Assembly: GCF_027595985.1 (NCBI RefSeq)
Contig: NC_073307.1
Span: 13,449,432 to 13,513,431 of the forward strand
Direction of reading: 5' to 3'
DNA length: 64,000 bases
From: Sorex araneus
Taxonomy: Eukaryota > Chordata > Mammalia > Eulipotyphla > Soricidae
Part shown: positions 1-12,739 of the stretch, in pieces
Position numbering within the stretch: position 1 is the stretch's first letter
How the letters are laid out: each line of letters starts with the position of its first letter
Position numbers and translations under genes: made by a program
Notes under the pieces: model-generated
What the model was told of the DNA's origin: nothing
The model's database searches: none
Seen by the model: the letters and a program-made list of their open reading frames with translations, nothing else

Positions 1-295
1 ATGTGGTGAAGAGTATCGATGAATTCTGATAAATGAGCTAATACACACTTATAACCAGCCCACTGGGAGAAGCCCCCAAAGGGTGATAAGCACCTGATCG
101 GGTCATGTCTGTCATGAGTATCAGAATATTTCAACCTAGTAAAACAATGCAAAATAAAAAGGAAAAGAGAAACTGTTTTTAGTTTTGGTGACTAAATAGT
201 AAGCCTTAGCTTTTATCACTATTTATTTTCCCTTCATTTAAAAAAATGTAATGATTATGATTTATCACATATTTACAATAGTGTTAATGTTTATG

Positions 296-470
296 TTTTT
301 TTTCTTTTTCTTTTAGGGTCACTCCCAGAGATGCTCAGGGGTTACTCTTGGCTCTTCACTCAGAAACTGCTCCTGGTGGTGCTTGAGGACTATATGGGAT
401 GCTGGGAATTGAATCCCGTTGGCCGTGTGCATGATAAACGCCCAACCTGCTATACTATGGCTCCAACCCC
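296..470 (-). mobile_element. SOR-type SINE, A-tailed class
   Basis: A tRNA-derived SINE in reverse orientation. The T-rich run at its left is the A-rich tail and the right edge is the tRNA-like head (reverse of GGGGTTGGAGCCATAG). It is somewhat diverged. The direct repeat aatgtttatg at 286-295 and 471-480 is a clean target-site duplication. Confidence 0.88.
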
Positions 471-480
471 AATGTTTATG

Positions 481-990
481 GTTTTGAAGTACACCATCAC
501 CCTACTTCACCACCCCCAGAATGCCCTAGTTTCTTCACTGGTGGATTTCTGTAATTTCTAGTCTGTCTTTTCATTCCCATTACCCCAATTTCATAATCTT
601 GGCTGTGTAACCCAGGGCTAAGTCTATGTCACCATAGGTGAGTGAGATCATTCAGTTTTCTCCTTTCCCATCTGTCTTATTTTGCTTTATATGATATCCT
701 ATAGTTACACTCAAGTTGCAGCAAACTGCCAGATTTCATCTTTTCTTATAGTTGCAAAATATACTCTACAGCTTTTTTACCCATTCAGTGTTGCTAACAT
801 TTGGGTTGTTTCCATATCTTAGTTGTTGTACTAAGCGTTGCGATGAACATACATGTGTACATCTTTTCAAATTAATGTTTTCTTGTGTTTGGGGGAGGAA
901 AACCTTTATGTTTCTACAGCAGGAAAAAATATTTTTTACACCAGTGATACCCTGGTTCCATGATTTGAACATTCTATTACACAACGAAAA
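481..990 (-). mobile_element. L1 3'-region fragment, old
   Basis: Read on the minus strand this resembles the L1 ORF2-end/3' UTR segment (effect of a small tethered motif about a locus changing by cell, ending in the stretch complementary to gttgcaaaatatactctaca and gggttgtttccatatctt). It is heavily diverged, has no useful open frame, and its limits are approximate. Confidence 0.55.
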
Positions 991-2904
991 ATAAAAGAGA
1001 AACAGTCCTGTTGTGGAAAGAAAATAAGCCCTCTGTTTTGTTAACTAAGACAGAGTCTGACAATGTGTGACTTATTCTCTGGCCTTCTTTTCTTGTAGTT
1101 TGACCATATACAGGAACATGGCTTGGTTCATTAGGGTTTATGCTTAATGTGGCATCTGGGATATGAAGAAAAATCCTGTGATCAGAGACACACTTATCTT
1201 CAGATATGAGCTGAGCCTTGGTTTGCTTAACTAAACAACTTGTTGAAGGTGACCTTCAAGTAGATGGGGGAGCTGACAGTGAAACCAAGGTTGTCTTTAA
1301 ACTTCTAATTTAAGATTTCCCTCCACACCCTTGGGAGAGAGGCATGTCAATACAGATGGTCTATATATATGGATTTCATTAGAAATATATCCACATATAT
1401 GGATTTCATTAGAAGGCTCTACTTCCTCCCTGCATATAACACAAGTCTGTCTGCTGATCACTTAAGATGGTTCTGAGATGCAGCAGCTCTTGGCTCTGAC
1501 AGAATATTTCGTAGTTGTTCTCTCTGCAACTCCCAACTGCCTTGTGACCTAGATTCTGGGGTATGAAGTGCCCAGGGGAAACAGATACGGAAAGAACATC
1601 AATCTTTTATATGTGTGCAAACATAAGAGTCAGGTCCATGGTCTAGTAATCCCTTAAAAAACAGGGCTAGTCATTTCCAACTCCTTTTCATGTTTTTATT
1701 TAAATATATATCTTCAGAATGAAAACTGCTTCTAAAGATTTGTATGCCTTTTTCTCCCATTCCCCCCAAGTGAAAATGTTCAGAATTCATAAATGAGCTG
1801 GGTTTCTCTACGGTGAATATACACTGGTAGTGCAGAAATTAGCAGAAACCTCCCAGGCATTTGTCTCAGTGATATTGTCAGAAAGTAAAGTTCACGAGAC
1901 TACATTTTCCTGGAAGGCACCAATTACATCTGATATTTCCTTCTATACACCCAAATCACAGCAAGATTCCTGGTTGATTATGAGTACTCAATACATATGT
2001 ATTTTATGAATGAATGAATGAATGAATGAGTGAAAAAATACTGGTTTAGAATGAATTATATGATCTCTTATTCTTTTAGAAAATAGCTAGTAACTGTGCA
2101 GTAGATATAATTAGTTAGATAGGGGTATAGTTATACCTTGAACATGCTGGTGTAATCACCAAAGAATAATTATTTTTCTTACATGAGACATGTGTTGGCA
2201 GCAATTCTCAGATTGTTCAAAGGCCATGAGACAACGTATTTTCTATTAATTTCTGGATATTGAGATTTAAAAAAATTTGTGACGTAATAGGTTTCTATAT
2301 ACTCCACGTTTAGCTCTTCTACTTCTAGTATTATATATTAGTAGAGAAAATTTGTTACAATTAGTGAGCCAACATTTATACATTATTATTAATCAAAGTC
2401 CATATGTTTTTGATATTTCCTTCATTTTTATTTAATGTCCTTTTATTTTCCAGAATCTTATCCAAGACACTACATTTAATCAACATGTCTCTGAGATACA
2501 TCTTGGCTATGCTCTTTCTCACATTCTTATGTGTCATTTTTATGACAGTTTTGATCATTTTAAGGAGTGCTAGTCAGATCATTTGTATAATGGTTCTCAA
2601 TTTGGAATCTGTCTGCTGACTTTCTTAGGATCAAGTTGAGATTGTGAGTTTGGAGGCTTAGAAAACCACAAATGTAAGGAACGATTTTGCCTCTTCATGT
2701 CAGGGTACTCATGTCAGGTCTCCAGATGACGTGTCACTGTCAACTCTGACTTAGCTACCTGTCTAAGAATTTTCAGGTTTCTCTGCTGTCTTTCCTCTCA
2801 TGGCTCCCTTCCACCTCTCCATGTTCCGTATTGCTGTGCTTTGGAAAGAAATCCCTGTGCCGAATCCATTTGAGCAGAAGAGAGCCCGGTTCCTTCCAGT
2901 TCTG
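991..2904. other. AT-rich intergenic stretch without a gene
   Basis: I see no coding signal. A 20-bp direct duplication occurs at 1365-1384 and 1395-1414 (unit begins atatatgg and ends attagaa). A short (TGAA)n run lies at about 2009-2031. The open frames here are short and lack family resemblance or splice context. Confidence 0.6.
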
Positions 2905-2922
2905 CTCATAGAGGTTTCTTTT

Positions 2923-3092
2923 TTGTTTTTGTTTTTGGGTCACACCCGGCGATGCACAGGGGTTACTCCTGGCTCTTCACTCAGGAATTACCCCTGGCAG
3001 TGCTCAGGGACCATATGGGATGCTGGGATTAGAACCCAGGTCGGCCGCGTGCAAGGCAAACGCCCTACCCGCTGTGCTATCGCTCCAGCCCC
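2923..3092 (-). mobile_element. SOR-type SINE, A-tailed class, well preserved
   Basis: Full-length reverse copy. In sense orientation the head holds an A-box (TAGCACAGCGG) and the region of a B-box. The 18-bp target-site duplication ctcatagaggtttctttt is exact at 2905-2922 and 3093-3110. In sense orientation the duplication begins AAAAGAAA, the signature of L1 endonuclease cutting. Confidence 0.95.
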
Positions 3093-3289
3093 CTCATAGA
3101 GGTTTCTTTTCTTCTCTGTTTGTTAATATTTCATCCCCATGTCTGACCAAGCATATCAATAAACCCACGTAGTAAAGTTCATTATCATAAGTATAAGAAT
3201 GACTTGTGGATATCTACTTTACACTTTGGGGTTCAATCCAAAGCTATATTAAATATGTTTTTGCTAAAAAAGTTCTAGGGTTCACCATT

Positions 3290-3500
3290 GAGAACTCTGC
3301 CTCTGGACTGCGGAGTGCCTTTGTCACACCTTTAGCAGGAGCCCAGAGACTAGCTCTTCCTTGCTACCGTGTGAGAACTCAGTCAGAAATTGGGACCCAC
3401 AACCCTTCAGAGAACCGCACTAGAACTAGACCCACTGGCGACCAGACTTAGGACCTTTAGCCTTTAGAACTGTGAAAAATAAAGTTCCAGGCTTATAAAA
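3290..3500 (+). mobile_element. MaLR (MLT1-like) LTR remnant
   Basis: The order of motifs resembles the 3' half of MLT1-type LTRs of the ERVL-MaLR group: a gctaccgtgtgagaactcag block, a ccagacttaggacctttagc block, then agaactgtgaaaaataaag, which holds the AATAAA signal. It is strongly diverged and has no internal retroviral sequence. The family name rests on pattern recognition only. Confidence 0.45.
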
Positions 3501-3959
3501 CACTCATACGGTTTGGTCTTGTGACAATCTGTACACTTTAAGGCATAAGTTAGGATTTGGGTTCTTGCTGTACTTTTTGCTACTAGGATGCCCCTACATC
3601 AAGGTTCTCTCAGCAGAGAGTTCATTTGTATAAATGAATGGATATATGCATATGACAATTTTCTCTGTTTGAGTGAAATCATTTGTACCTATATTGCAAT
3701 GAACATAAGTCTCTACTGGAATCTATAACTCACTAAGATTATGACATGGATCATTCTGACTGCTTTGTCATTAAACTCCCATTCCAATGGTGAGAAAACC
3801 ACTGTCCTAAATCTGCCATATGTTTATCTCATTGTTAATGCACATGTATAGCAATATCAGAATGACTAAAAATTATCCCCATGGAAAACAACTTTACCAA
3901 CTGAACTACAGTGTTCATGTACAAATGCTTTCCCTCTTATTCCTATGAGCTCCCTTAGT

Positions 3960-4400
3960 TTCCAAAGTGAATAGCTCAGTACTTTCCCCCCTCAGATGAG
4001 TGGATAAAGAAACTGCAGTGTACAAACATAATATAATACTATCCAGTTATAAGAAAAGATGAAATCTTGCATTTCTTACAACTGGGATGAAATGGGAGGT
4101 TGTCGTATTAAAAGCAAAGAAGGATAGATATTGAATAATATTTCTTACATGTGGAATACGAAAACAAAAGCAAAGGGAATAGATGACAGCTAATAAAAAT
4201 AAATCCTGAGAGTCTGCCAATAAGACTGAGTATGCCCAGCAGAGTGGTTGGGATGTGATTGAGAAGGGACCTAGGAACAAAGGTGCAGGGATGTTGGCAC
4301 CCTGCTGGTGAGAGTGGTACAGTAATACTGTATGATTAAAACATAAATATTAACACTACTATACATCATAATACCTCAATAAAAATCTACGAAGGAAGTA
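3960..4400 (+). mobile_element. L1 3'-end fragment
   Basis: Contains a degraded version of the L1 passage for a subject that is moved and then tested: gatgagtggataaagaaact, followed by ataatactatccagttataag, then gatgaaat near tcttacatgtgg, and an ending in caataaaaatc. These are common L1 3' motifs. Upstream sequence (about 3540-3960) may belong to the same element but is too diverged to say. Confidence 0.6.
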
Positions 4401-5245
4401 AAAATATAAATATGTAGAAAACCCCAACTTAACGCTACAACTTTCAAGTGCTACATTTGAACATTTAAATGAAATGGCAAATTATAAGGGACTATATACA
4501 TTGAAAATCTAACTTACGAAAAAACATGAAACCTAAGTAGGAGACAATCAATAAAAGAAAATAATTAGTGTCCATAATTCTCCAAAGGATAATGGAACCA
4601 GATGGCTCATAGGTGTGCTTTATCAAATACTCAAGAAGCCAAAAGCTTCTAATATCATATAAATTGTTCCTGAAGATAGAGAAGAAAATTTTCTGTTATT
4701 TTGTGACGCAGAGATAACCTTTATAATAAAAAACAAAAGCACTATAAGAAAGATAAATTAGAAGGTAATTCTCATTCTAGGACATGAAAGCATAAATCCA
4801 AGATGAATAGTTTATGGTTATGATAATATTCTATATATAACTTTGTAAATAGCTTTTATACTCTGCACACTTATATAAAATAATATTTTAAATGCATATA
4901 AAATTAGGACCAGATGTTGATATTAGCTGTATATTTTATCTTCTCTCCAAATGCAGATACAATATCATTTTTCATACACTCTCAAAAATTATTTTCCAAT
5001 TCTAATGTATTCCTCTACTGAGCCTTTGATGGTAGCATCATTTTCCTTTTTATCAGTCATTTAATTTTACCAGAATCTGGAATGAGCACGAAATGGGAAC
5101 CTGAATGGCATTCATTCCAGCTCTTATCAGAGGAAAAGGTCGTGACATTTAAACCCCGTATGACCTCATGCTGGACCTGAGTCTATACCGCCTTTTGTGT
5201 TATTTTCACCTAAGACAGAGCTGTTAGGGAGTCATCGGTGCAAAT
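4401..5245. other. AT-rich intergenic stretch, nothing recognised
   Basis: I see no gene, SINE or simple repeat of note. The sequence is about two-thirds A+T and dense in stop codons on both strands. Confidence 0.55.
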
Positions 5246-5258
5246 AAGACATTTCTAG

Positions 5259-5750
5259 CCTAGCACTCATTTATGGAATATAAAACAACATAATGTGAGA
5301 CTGAATCCAAGGAAAGTAGACACAAGGGCAAGGAATATTGCTCCATAGTTGGAAGCCTGCCTTATGAGCTGGGGGAGAAGGCAGTTGAGATAAAGAAGGG
5401 ATCACTAAGTCAGTGATGGTTGGAGGGATCGTTCAGGATGGGAGATATGTGCTGAAAGTAGGTAAAGGACCAAACATGATGGCCTCTCCGTATCTGTGTG
5501 GCAACCCATAATGTCCCAAAGTAGAGAGAGAGTATGGGAGAGTATGGGAAATTGTCTGCCATAGAGGCAGGGCAGAGGTAGGAGGAGGAGGTTCGGGTTG
5601 GCGGGGGGGGGGGGGTGCGGGGCGGGGAGGGCTGCTGGGGACATTGGTGGTGGAAGATGTGCACTGGTGGAGGGATGGGTGTATGACTGAAACTCAAACA
5701 TGAAAGCATTGTAACTGCATCTCACGGTGATTCAATTAGAAAAAAAAAAA
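5259..5750 (+). mobile_element. 5'-truncated L1 with intact target-site duplication
   Basis: An L1 3' UTR copy running tttatggaatataaaacaac, a G-rich polypurine tract (G run at about 5601-5613), then gcactggtggagggatgggt and a poly(A) end. The 13-bp duplication aagacatttctag lies at 5246-5258 and 5751-5763. This shows the element was 5'-truncated on insertion. Confidence 0.88.
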
Positions 5751-5763
5751 AAGACATTTCTAG

Positions 5764-7319
5764 TCTCACCCCAAATGAGAAACTATGGTTGAGACCTATA
5801 TAGAGCAAAAAATCTACTTTGAAAGGATTTGGCTCCCGCTCTCATTAGATTAACTTGGGGTAAAGGTTTGTGGGAGTGACAGTAAAAGAGAATCTGGAGA
5901 ACCTGCTTTTGACGTCACATTTCGGTCACATGCACCCAGTGTCAGTTTCCACATAAAATAACAGCTTTACTTGAGAAATGTCAACTTGATTATATGGAGC
6001 CGAAATACAAATCATCCCCAAAGTATTTAACATAAATGTTAACATAAAAATCACTTAAACTGGGCTTTAGCAGTGTTTCTTTAAACTAACATTTGATTAT
6101 ATTCTTAAAGTTAGGTGCATTAGCTCTTAAGCCCTATTCCATATCAAGGGTGAGCACTTCCAAAAAGAGGTTGATGAAGTTAAAGAAGGAGACAATGTCT
6201 GGAAGTATTTTACTTGTGTGAAGGAAATAAAAAAAAATTCTGACACTTGCTAAAATGTCGGGGCAGATTTTACTTGAAACTGAAAGTGTAAGGACTACTA
6301 CACCAACGGTTTCCAGGAGGGGTGAGAGATTGGGCTCAACTCCAAACACAACAATAAGAAGTGAAGATTTATAGCCTGGGAGCAGGGTGGCAGAAGGGAT
6401 CAGGAGATGGAGAAGTGCTATTCGAGTTTGGACATTCTTGCCAAAAATACCTGAAGAACTCACGCAGAAGGAAGAGAAAGGTGATAGTGGATAAGTTTGG
6501 TCAGTTACAAAGAGTTCTCAGGTATGCAATGTAGGAGATCCTGGCAGAAGTGACTCAGCGGTATTCTTGTAAAACTGGGCCCTAGAAGGCTAGACCCTTA
6601 AGATTCAGGTTTAAATGGTACAGGTGAGTCCAGACAGCGTTAGGTCAAGGAGAGGCTTTGTACTTATTGGGGAAAAAAGCGCCTTAGAATAGTGAATCTG
6701 GGAGAGGCAAATGATGGCTCAGACCACCTGAAGCTGGCCAAATGGAAGGGATGGGATATGGTATAGGAGGGAGAGAGGCCAGTGCTGTTTATTCATCCTG
6801 ATACAGACTATACACATCTCAAGGGAATGTCTGGGAAGAACCAACTTTAAAGAGAAAGATCATACTGACATGGATTATAGATCAAAATGCCAAGTTAAAA
6901 AAAAATCAGTTCCAAACTGTGTACTTCGTACAATTCCATATATGATCAAAACAAATGTGTTCATAAATATTAGTTTACGTAGAGAAGAGAAGGAAAGCAC
7001 GGGAATGTAAACAAAACTGATAAAAATAGCTTGCTTTGGGGTGGGGATGTCACTGAGCTACAGTGACAGAATTCAGGCTCTATATGTATGAAGATCTTGA
7101 GTTTTTAAAAAGTCCATTCTTCTGGGAATGAAACTAGAGTGAAGTCTCAAGTTTTGTGTTATATATTTTAGCAATATTGTAACATTCTTTAGTAATAGGA
7201 TCTATATACAACCATACTCTGGGACCATCAGAGTTACCCTAATGTGCTCTGGAGGTCAAAGGGGTCTAGCCCAGCTAGGCATGAGTTCTACCACTTGAGC
7301 AATCTCTCAGAATTGTAAG
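5764..7319. other. Intergenic stretch, possible very old repeat at 6120-6780
   Basis: No gene is supported. The central part is purine-rich with few CpGs and has the feel of an old dispersed repeat, but I cannot assign a family. A 109-codon minus frame at 6134-6463 has no recognisable product. Confidence 0.4.
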
Positions 7320-7532
7320 GTTTTGGTTTTTGGGGTGTTTTTTGTTTTGTTTTATTTTGTTTGCTTTTTGAGTCACACCCAGCAATGCTCCAAGGTTACT
7401 CCTAGCTCTGTACTCAGGAGTTACTCCTGGCAGTGCTTGGGGGTCCATATGGGATGCCAGGGATTGAACCGGGGTCAGCTGTGTACAAGGCAAATGCAAC
7501 CGCCCTACCCGCTGTACTATCGCTCTGGTCCC
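7320..7532 (-). mobile_element. SOR-type SINE, A-tailed class
   Basis: Reverse copy with a long T-rich left end (about 7320-7365) and the head at 7500-7532. I found no convincing target-site duplication. Confidence 0.85.
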
Positions 7533-7574
7533 AGTTATTTAATTTTTGTTCTGTTTGAAAGCACATACAAAAGT

Positions 7575-7672
7575 GTTTAGGGGGCTGCTTCTGGCTCAGT
7601 GTTTGGGAGTCCCTTCTGGCAATGCTCAAGGGATCATACAATGCTGAGAATCAAATTTGGGGCTCCAGCCCT
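7575..7672 (-). mobile_element. SOR-type SINE, degenerate fragment
   Basis: A shortened reverse copy of the A-tailed class. It retains the ggctgcttctggctc and cttctggcaatgctcaaggg blocks and a trace of the head (gggctccagccc). Confidence 0.55.
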
Positions 7673-7701
7673 TCGTGCTGTATTCCTGGAACATCATTAT
7701 T

Positions 7702-7989
7702 GACTGGAGCAGTAGCACAGCGGGTAGGGCATTCGCTTTGCATGTGACCACCTCGGGTTCTATTCCTCTGTACCTCTTGGAGAGCCCTACAAGCTACCGA
7801 GAGTATCCTGCCCGCATGGCAGAGCATGGCAGAGCCTGGCAAGCTACCTGTGGCAAGCTAGCATGGCAGAGCCTGGCAAGCTACCTGGCATGCTATTCGA
7901 TAGGCCAAAAACAGTAACAACAAGTCTCACAATGAAGACATTACTGGTACCCGTTCAAGCAAATCGATGACAACAGTGCTACAGTGCTA
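7702..7989 (+). mobile_element. SOR-type SINE, CAGTG-tailed class, with internal duplication
   Basis: Sense copy: head gactggagcagtagcacagc, B-box region cgggttctattcc, body ending in aaatcgatgac and a tail of repeated ACAGTGCT units with no poly(A). A 27-bp stretch at 7824-7850 is repeated at 7861-7887, so this copy is longer than its relatives. Confidence 0.9.
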
Positions 7990-8580
7990 ATGAGGAAGAA
8001 ACCACTTCAAAAGTGGAAAGGGGGCAGCAGGTTCCTCGCTTCTGCCAAACACGGACCTAGAAAGAGTTCAACCAAAGTTCATCACCGGAACTCACACCTA
8101 CGTCACCAGCACACACCCACCGCAAGGCACTACCTGAATCCTGGTCGTCAGCTCCCTCCTTACCCATACAGGCCACAATCTTCACCGGCTTTCAGCCTAA
8201 AGCTCAGCCATCAGTGGGTAACTCCAGAAGTGTCAAGTCCTCAAGAAAAATCTGCACGGAACGAAGATTGTAAGTGATGAGGAGAGCATCAAAAGCAAAT
8301 ACTCAATGTGCTCACCAAGCAAGCATGGTGTTTTCAGTATTCAGTAAGCGTCCAATCAGTCTTCCAGTAAATTCATGCCGGTGTTTTGCATAGAAAGAGC
8401 AATAAGAGAATCTCACCGATGGCAGGGAACAAGCATAATCCCTTCTAGTGCTGGTTTTATCATAACCCCAAGGATCTGACAGAGCTGTGTGATGTGGAAG
8501 AAGTTACTAACCTCTCTGACCCTTTGATAATCAGTTCAATGCAGGAAATAATTTTAAAAATTATAATATATGTATATGTA
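7990..8580. other. Intergenic stretch with an unexplained 97-codon frame
   Basis: A plus-strand frame at 7984-8277 begins inside the tail of the preceding SINE, codes for a basic, proline-rich peptide, and resembles nothing I know. The SINE-derived start argues against a real gene. The remainder is unremarkable. Confidence 0.4.
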
Positions 8581-8593
8581 TCATAAGGAAACT

Positions 8594-8760
8594 TTTTCTT
8601 TTTGGGTCACACCTGGCAATGCACAGGGGTTACTTTTGGCTCTGCATTCAGGAATCACCCCTGACAGTGCTCAGAGGACCATATGGGATGCTGGGAATCG
8701 AACCCAGGTCGGCCTGTGCAAGGCAAACGCCCTGCCCGCTGTACTATTGCTCGAGCCTCA
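8594..8760 (-). mobile_element. SOR-type SINE, A-tailed class
   Basis: Reverse copy flanked by tcataaggaaact (8581-8593) and tcataagggaactt (8761-8774), a target-site duplication with one added base. The head and body are well preserved. Confidence 0.9.
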
Positions 8761-8774
8761 TCATAAGGGAACTT

Positions 8775-9329
8775 AGCTCAGGTAATAAGCCTTATCTTAG
8801 AAAGTAACATATAGTGAAGGCCAAATAAATATTTGTTATTAGCAGAACTAGGTATGTCCTATCAAAACAAACAAAAACACCAAGAGAAAACGTTGCAAAC
8901 ATTAAAACACAATGTTTATTGGTATCATATTACAGACACATTATAGCAGATGTAAGTGTCACAGCAACTTTTATATAAGAACATACATCAGCAACTTCCC
9001 AGCAAAGGTGACAGGGAATAGTATAAGACACAATTAAAGAGGAATACTTCTATTCAGTAAAAGAAATCTAGCAATACTTTTTGAATGACTTCTTTTTGTT
9101 CTCCCATTCTCCACAGTGATTCATGCTGGGTATTGTTTGTTTCTAGAAGTCTGGGCTAGGTTTTGAGTATATTCTAATTCTGTCGCCCCAGTTTGTTTGT
9201 TTTTTTTTTTTTAACCAACCCAGTACTCCTTTATTCTCCTCCAGTAAAATTCTGCTTCTCTGAAAAGGGTTCAGACTCATATAAGCACAACTGTGAAGCC
9301 GTCTGCATTGGGACAGAGATGAACCCAGA
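8775..9329. other. Intergenic stretch, nothing recognised
   Basis: AT-rich with no gene, clear SINE or microsatellite. A run of T lies at about 9199-9211. Confidence 0.5.
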
Positions 9330-9495
9330 CTCGACTCACTCTGTGACCTTGAGCACATCAGGCAATTTCTTGATTCTTCAAGTTCCTTGCCTTTTCAATG
9401 AGAAAATAATGACTGTCTTCATCTCAGGTCGTTCTGAGGATTGAATAATGATATTTCAAATTCCTGGCGCTCACTGTGTGCTTAACGGTGGTTAG
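9330..9495 (+). repeat. MIR element
   Basis: Shows the ordered MIR landmarks: ctctgtgaccttgagcacat, then a caatgagaaaataatgac block in place of the usual aaaatggggataata, then gttctgaggattgaataatg. It is an ancient mammalian SINE at the expected level of decay. Confidence 0.7.
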
Positions 9496-9499
9496 TTTC

Positions 9500-11067
9500 C
9501 CTGCCTTCCCAAAAAAGAATCTGAGAGATCATCACCCTTCTCATTTTGCAAATAAGAGAACTTAGTCCACTGGAGAGGGGCTGGGGGGGTGGGGTGGGAA
9601 ACACGGGCAACCCCCCAGGCTTTCAACTGCTGTCCTTTCTCTTATGACTCTGGTGGAGGAGAGGAAACAGTGGAATCAGAAAGGATTCTTTCCCTCTTTT
9701 TAATATAGGTAAGCCACCAAGAGATATTTCAAGTAGGAGTAACTTTTATGAAACGCAATAAGCAGCCTAAGAACTGTTTTAAATCCTCGGAGATATTAAA
9801 AACAGAAGTTCTGTTCTTCCAAGATTTCCATAGCAGAACATAAGTATTTCGTATGCTTTGGCACCAAACCCTCCAGAACTGAGAAATTATTTGCACATTT
9901 CAACTTAGGCCTCCCGGAAAGCTTTGTCCGTGGAGTTGGCAAAGGAGCTGGCCTGCAGTTTGAGTGTAGAGTGGTGTGGAGGGCACAGAGCGGGGTTAAA
10001 AGCACAGCTCTCTGCTTTCAGCCAAGGAAACACACAGAGAAGGCCAGCAATGACATAGAAATGTCGTTATTCTTACCCTGCTTTTCTCTGTCCTCTTTCT
10101 CCATACCTGAAGAAAACTCAATGGATAACCCAAGAGAATCATGATAATGTGCACGTTGGAAAACAGGCAAAATTGGGCAACCTATAAGTTTGATGTTGGC
10201 CTTTTTACTTGAGAAAGAATGGTAAACTTTATTCAGCGGGAAGGAGGTATTCTATACTGCCATTTAAAGACACTTGGCCATCAAAAGCATCAGTTATTTC
10301 TTTAAAAACATGCTTTAAAATGATGTGTTTACCAAAATAAGACTGGTAGAATTTTATTTGGTTAATTTTGAAAGATATGACTCCTCCCCTCCTCAGCTAT
10401 CCTCTCCCTCATATTTACTTCTCGAAGTAAAGTTCTTAAAGGAGCCAGGAAAAGCAGAAGCACAACAGATCACTCAGGCAACTGTGTGGAGACCACAATC
10501 CATGGAAACTCAACCACTGGCAATGAGCCATATCTCTGACCCAATCCAATGCTCTGAGCAAATTACTCCTTCAGTAAATGGTATCTACTGCTAACACTAT
10601 TAAATGGTTAAAGCCACAAGGTAGCCCTCATAGAGTATAAATCTACAGAAGGACACAAAGTGGGTGAGACACATGCAGGGTCCTATGAAACATTTCTGTG
10701 ACCCCTTACAGTAGCAAAGTGCTCCCAGAAACAGCCTATAAGCCTGGCTTTTGTGGAAAATTTCTAGCCTATGTGATAAAAGTAGCTGATATGTTGGTCA
10801 TGTTTAATAGTCCTGCCTTCATGTTATAGGAAGGAGCAGATGCAATAGCAAAACCTCTAATTCTTGTATGTATTAATAGACTTGGTATTATTTAGTATAA
10901 ACAATCTTTCTCAGGAGCAAAACTCTATCCATTATAATTATAGATATTTTGGGTTCTTGTCAAGTATATCTTAAAATAACTGTTTATATTATCCAGTGCC
11001 TCCATATTTATACAAGTTATTAGAAGGATTAGACCAAGGACAAGTAAAGATAAGAAGAGGCTATTAG
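9500..11067. other. Intergenic stretch, no gene seen
   Basis: Unique-looking sequence with no recent SINE. Open frames are under 90 codons and have no recognisable domain. A G-rich run lies at about 9578-9599. Confidence 0.5.
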
Positions 11068-11250
11068 AAAGGCTGGAGAGATAGTACAGCAGTTAGGGCG
11101 CTTGCCTTGCACATGGCTGACCCAGGTTTGATCCCTGGCATCCCCTATGATCCCTCAGGCCTGGCAGTAGTGATCCCTGAGCACAGTAAAAAGTAAGCTC
11201 TGAGCACTGCTGAGTATGGTCCCCAAACTAAGAAAAGTAAAAAATCTAAA
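11068..11250 (+). mobile_element. SOR-type SINE, older A-tailed copy
   Basis: Sense copy beginning aggctggagagatagtacag. It has a B-box-like ggtttgatccctgg and the gatccctgagcacag block. It is more diverged than the best copies and its short A-rich end runs into flanking sequence. Confidence 0.8.
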
Positions 11251-12739
11251 AGAATATTTGATTCTTTCCAAATTCAAATAATTTAACTGGGATATTAATA
11301 ATAGCAGGTATATATGCAAAAAAGGAGAAACTAGAAGGAAATATTTGGAAAATGCTTCTCAACAGCAGTTTCTGATAATAATATCAAAACAGAGTAGCAC
11401 ATTTATAACCTCTCTCTAGTTATCTTTTTTTCTAGGAATTATTTGGTTTGTACTTTTTGTCTCAATTCAAAATTTAGAAAAATGTTAGGGGGGGAAGTAT
11501 TTCAAATTCCAAACTCTTGTAACATAACCACATTTTGAGGGGAGAGTGGGGTGGCTGTTCAATGTGTCTCTGACTTAAAGCCTCCAGACTGTAATTCTAA
11601 CAAGCTTCAAGAGGTCTCATACTTTCTGGAAAGATCTATTCTGTTGAAAATGGAATGATGAGCTATATTCATTCTTCCTTTTTTTTAACTAAATTTTTTT
11701 TCTAGTACATGGTGCCCTTTCTGTACTACTTCCCTACCTAACAGTTGTGAGATGGCCTTAGGTATTAAACACTTCCACCTTAGAACCAATTAATTTTTTT
11801 TTAGTAGCAATAAAGAGTTTCTGTTTTTTGACCCCTTGAAAGAATATTTTAAAACATCTTTGAAACAGATATATATCTATTTGCATACAAACAAAGCAAA
11901 TATAAGTAATTTCATCTTTAGCTTTAATTACTAACTGTGTTTCCAAGAGGTTGAAGATGGGGTGGGAATTGTAAATAAATAGAGCTGAAAATAATTTTGC
12001 CCTGATCAATCATTCCTAGAAAAGCAGATATCTATCACTAGGATATAGTTTTAATAGAGAGATGATGATCAAGACCAACTTTTGACTGTAAAGTCAAATG
12101 TAAGACAAAGTCTTCAAATCATAAAGCTATACTAGATTTCTCACTTCTTTTGATCTCTCGGGTTTTACAAAGAAAGAAGTGTGCTGAAACTATACTACTT
12201 TTCTTCCAATGTCCATTTCCTCTCACTCCTTTTTTCTTGCCTACTTCCTAATTTTAAAACAACAACAAAGCTCAAATCCTAAACTACTGTCTGTTTTATT
12301 TTTTTACTAAATTTCTCTAGGGAGAACACAATAATGAGTGTGTCTGATGCCTCCCAGTTCCTTCAGACAACTACAAACAGCGGACAGCTGAAATCTGCCA
12401 GTGGTCACTTCACTCAGTCCTGGAGAGAGAACCAAAGTCAAGTTTCCAGCTGATTTTATCTCTATCACACCATATCAAACTGAAGAAGAAATTGTCTGGA
12501 GGTGCTCCAAGGGACCTCATTCTTCAAGTTATAGATCAGTTTCTGTTGTGTGTTTTTTTTCCCCTTCTGTTTTGCTTTGAAGTCAGCCAGTGAAGAGAGA
12601 CAAGAAGGGAAGGGAAAACAGATGATCGCTCAGAAAAGATCCTGAATGGTTTGGGGGCCATGAAATCCCTTGAATTACAATAAAAAATACATGCCTGCCT
12701 AGTTAGAGGTTCATTAAGCCCCTTGAATTTTGATTTAAA
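11251..12739. other. Intergenic stretch, no gene seen
   Basis: AT-rich sequence with several short T or A runs. I recognise no coding exon or dispersed repeat. Confidence 0.5.

Noticed and set aside
7984-8277. A 97-codon plus-strand frame as a new gene
   Set aside because: Its start codon is in the tail of a SINE, it has no recognisable domain, and there is no splice or promoter context.
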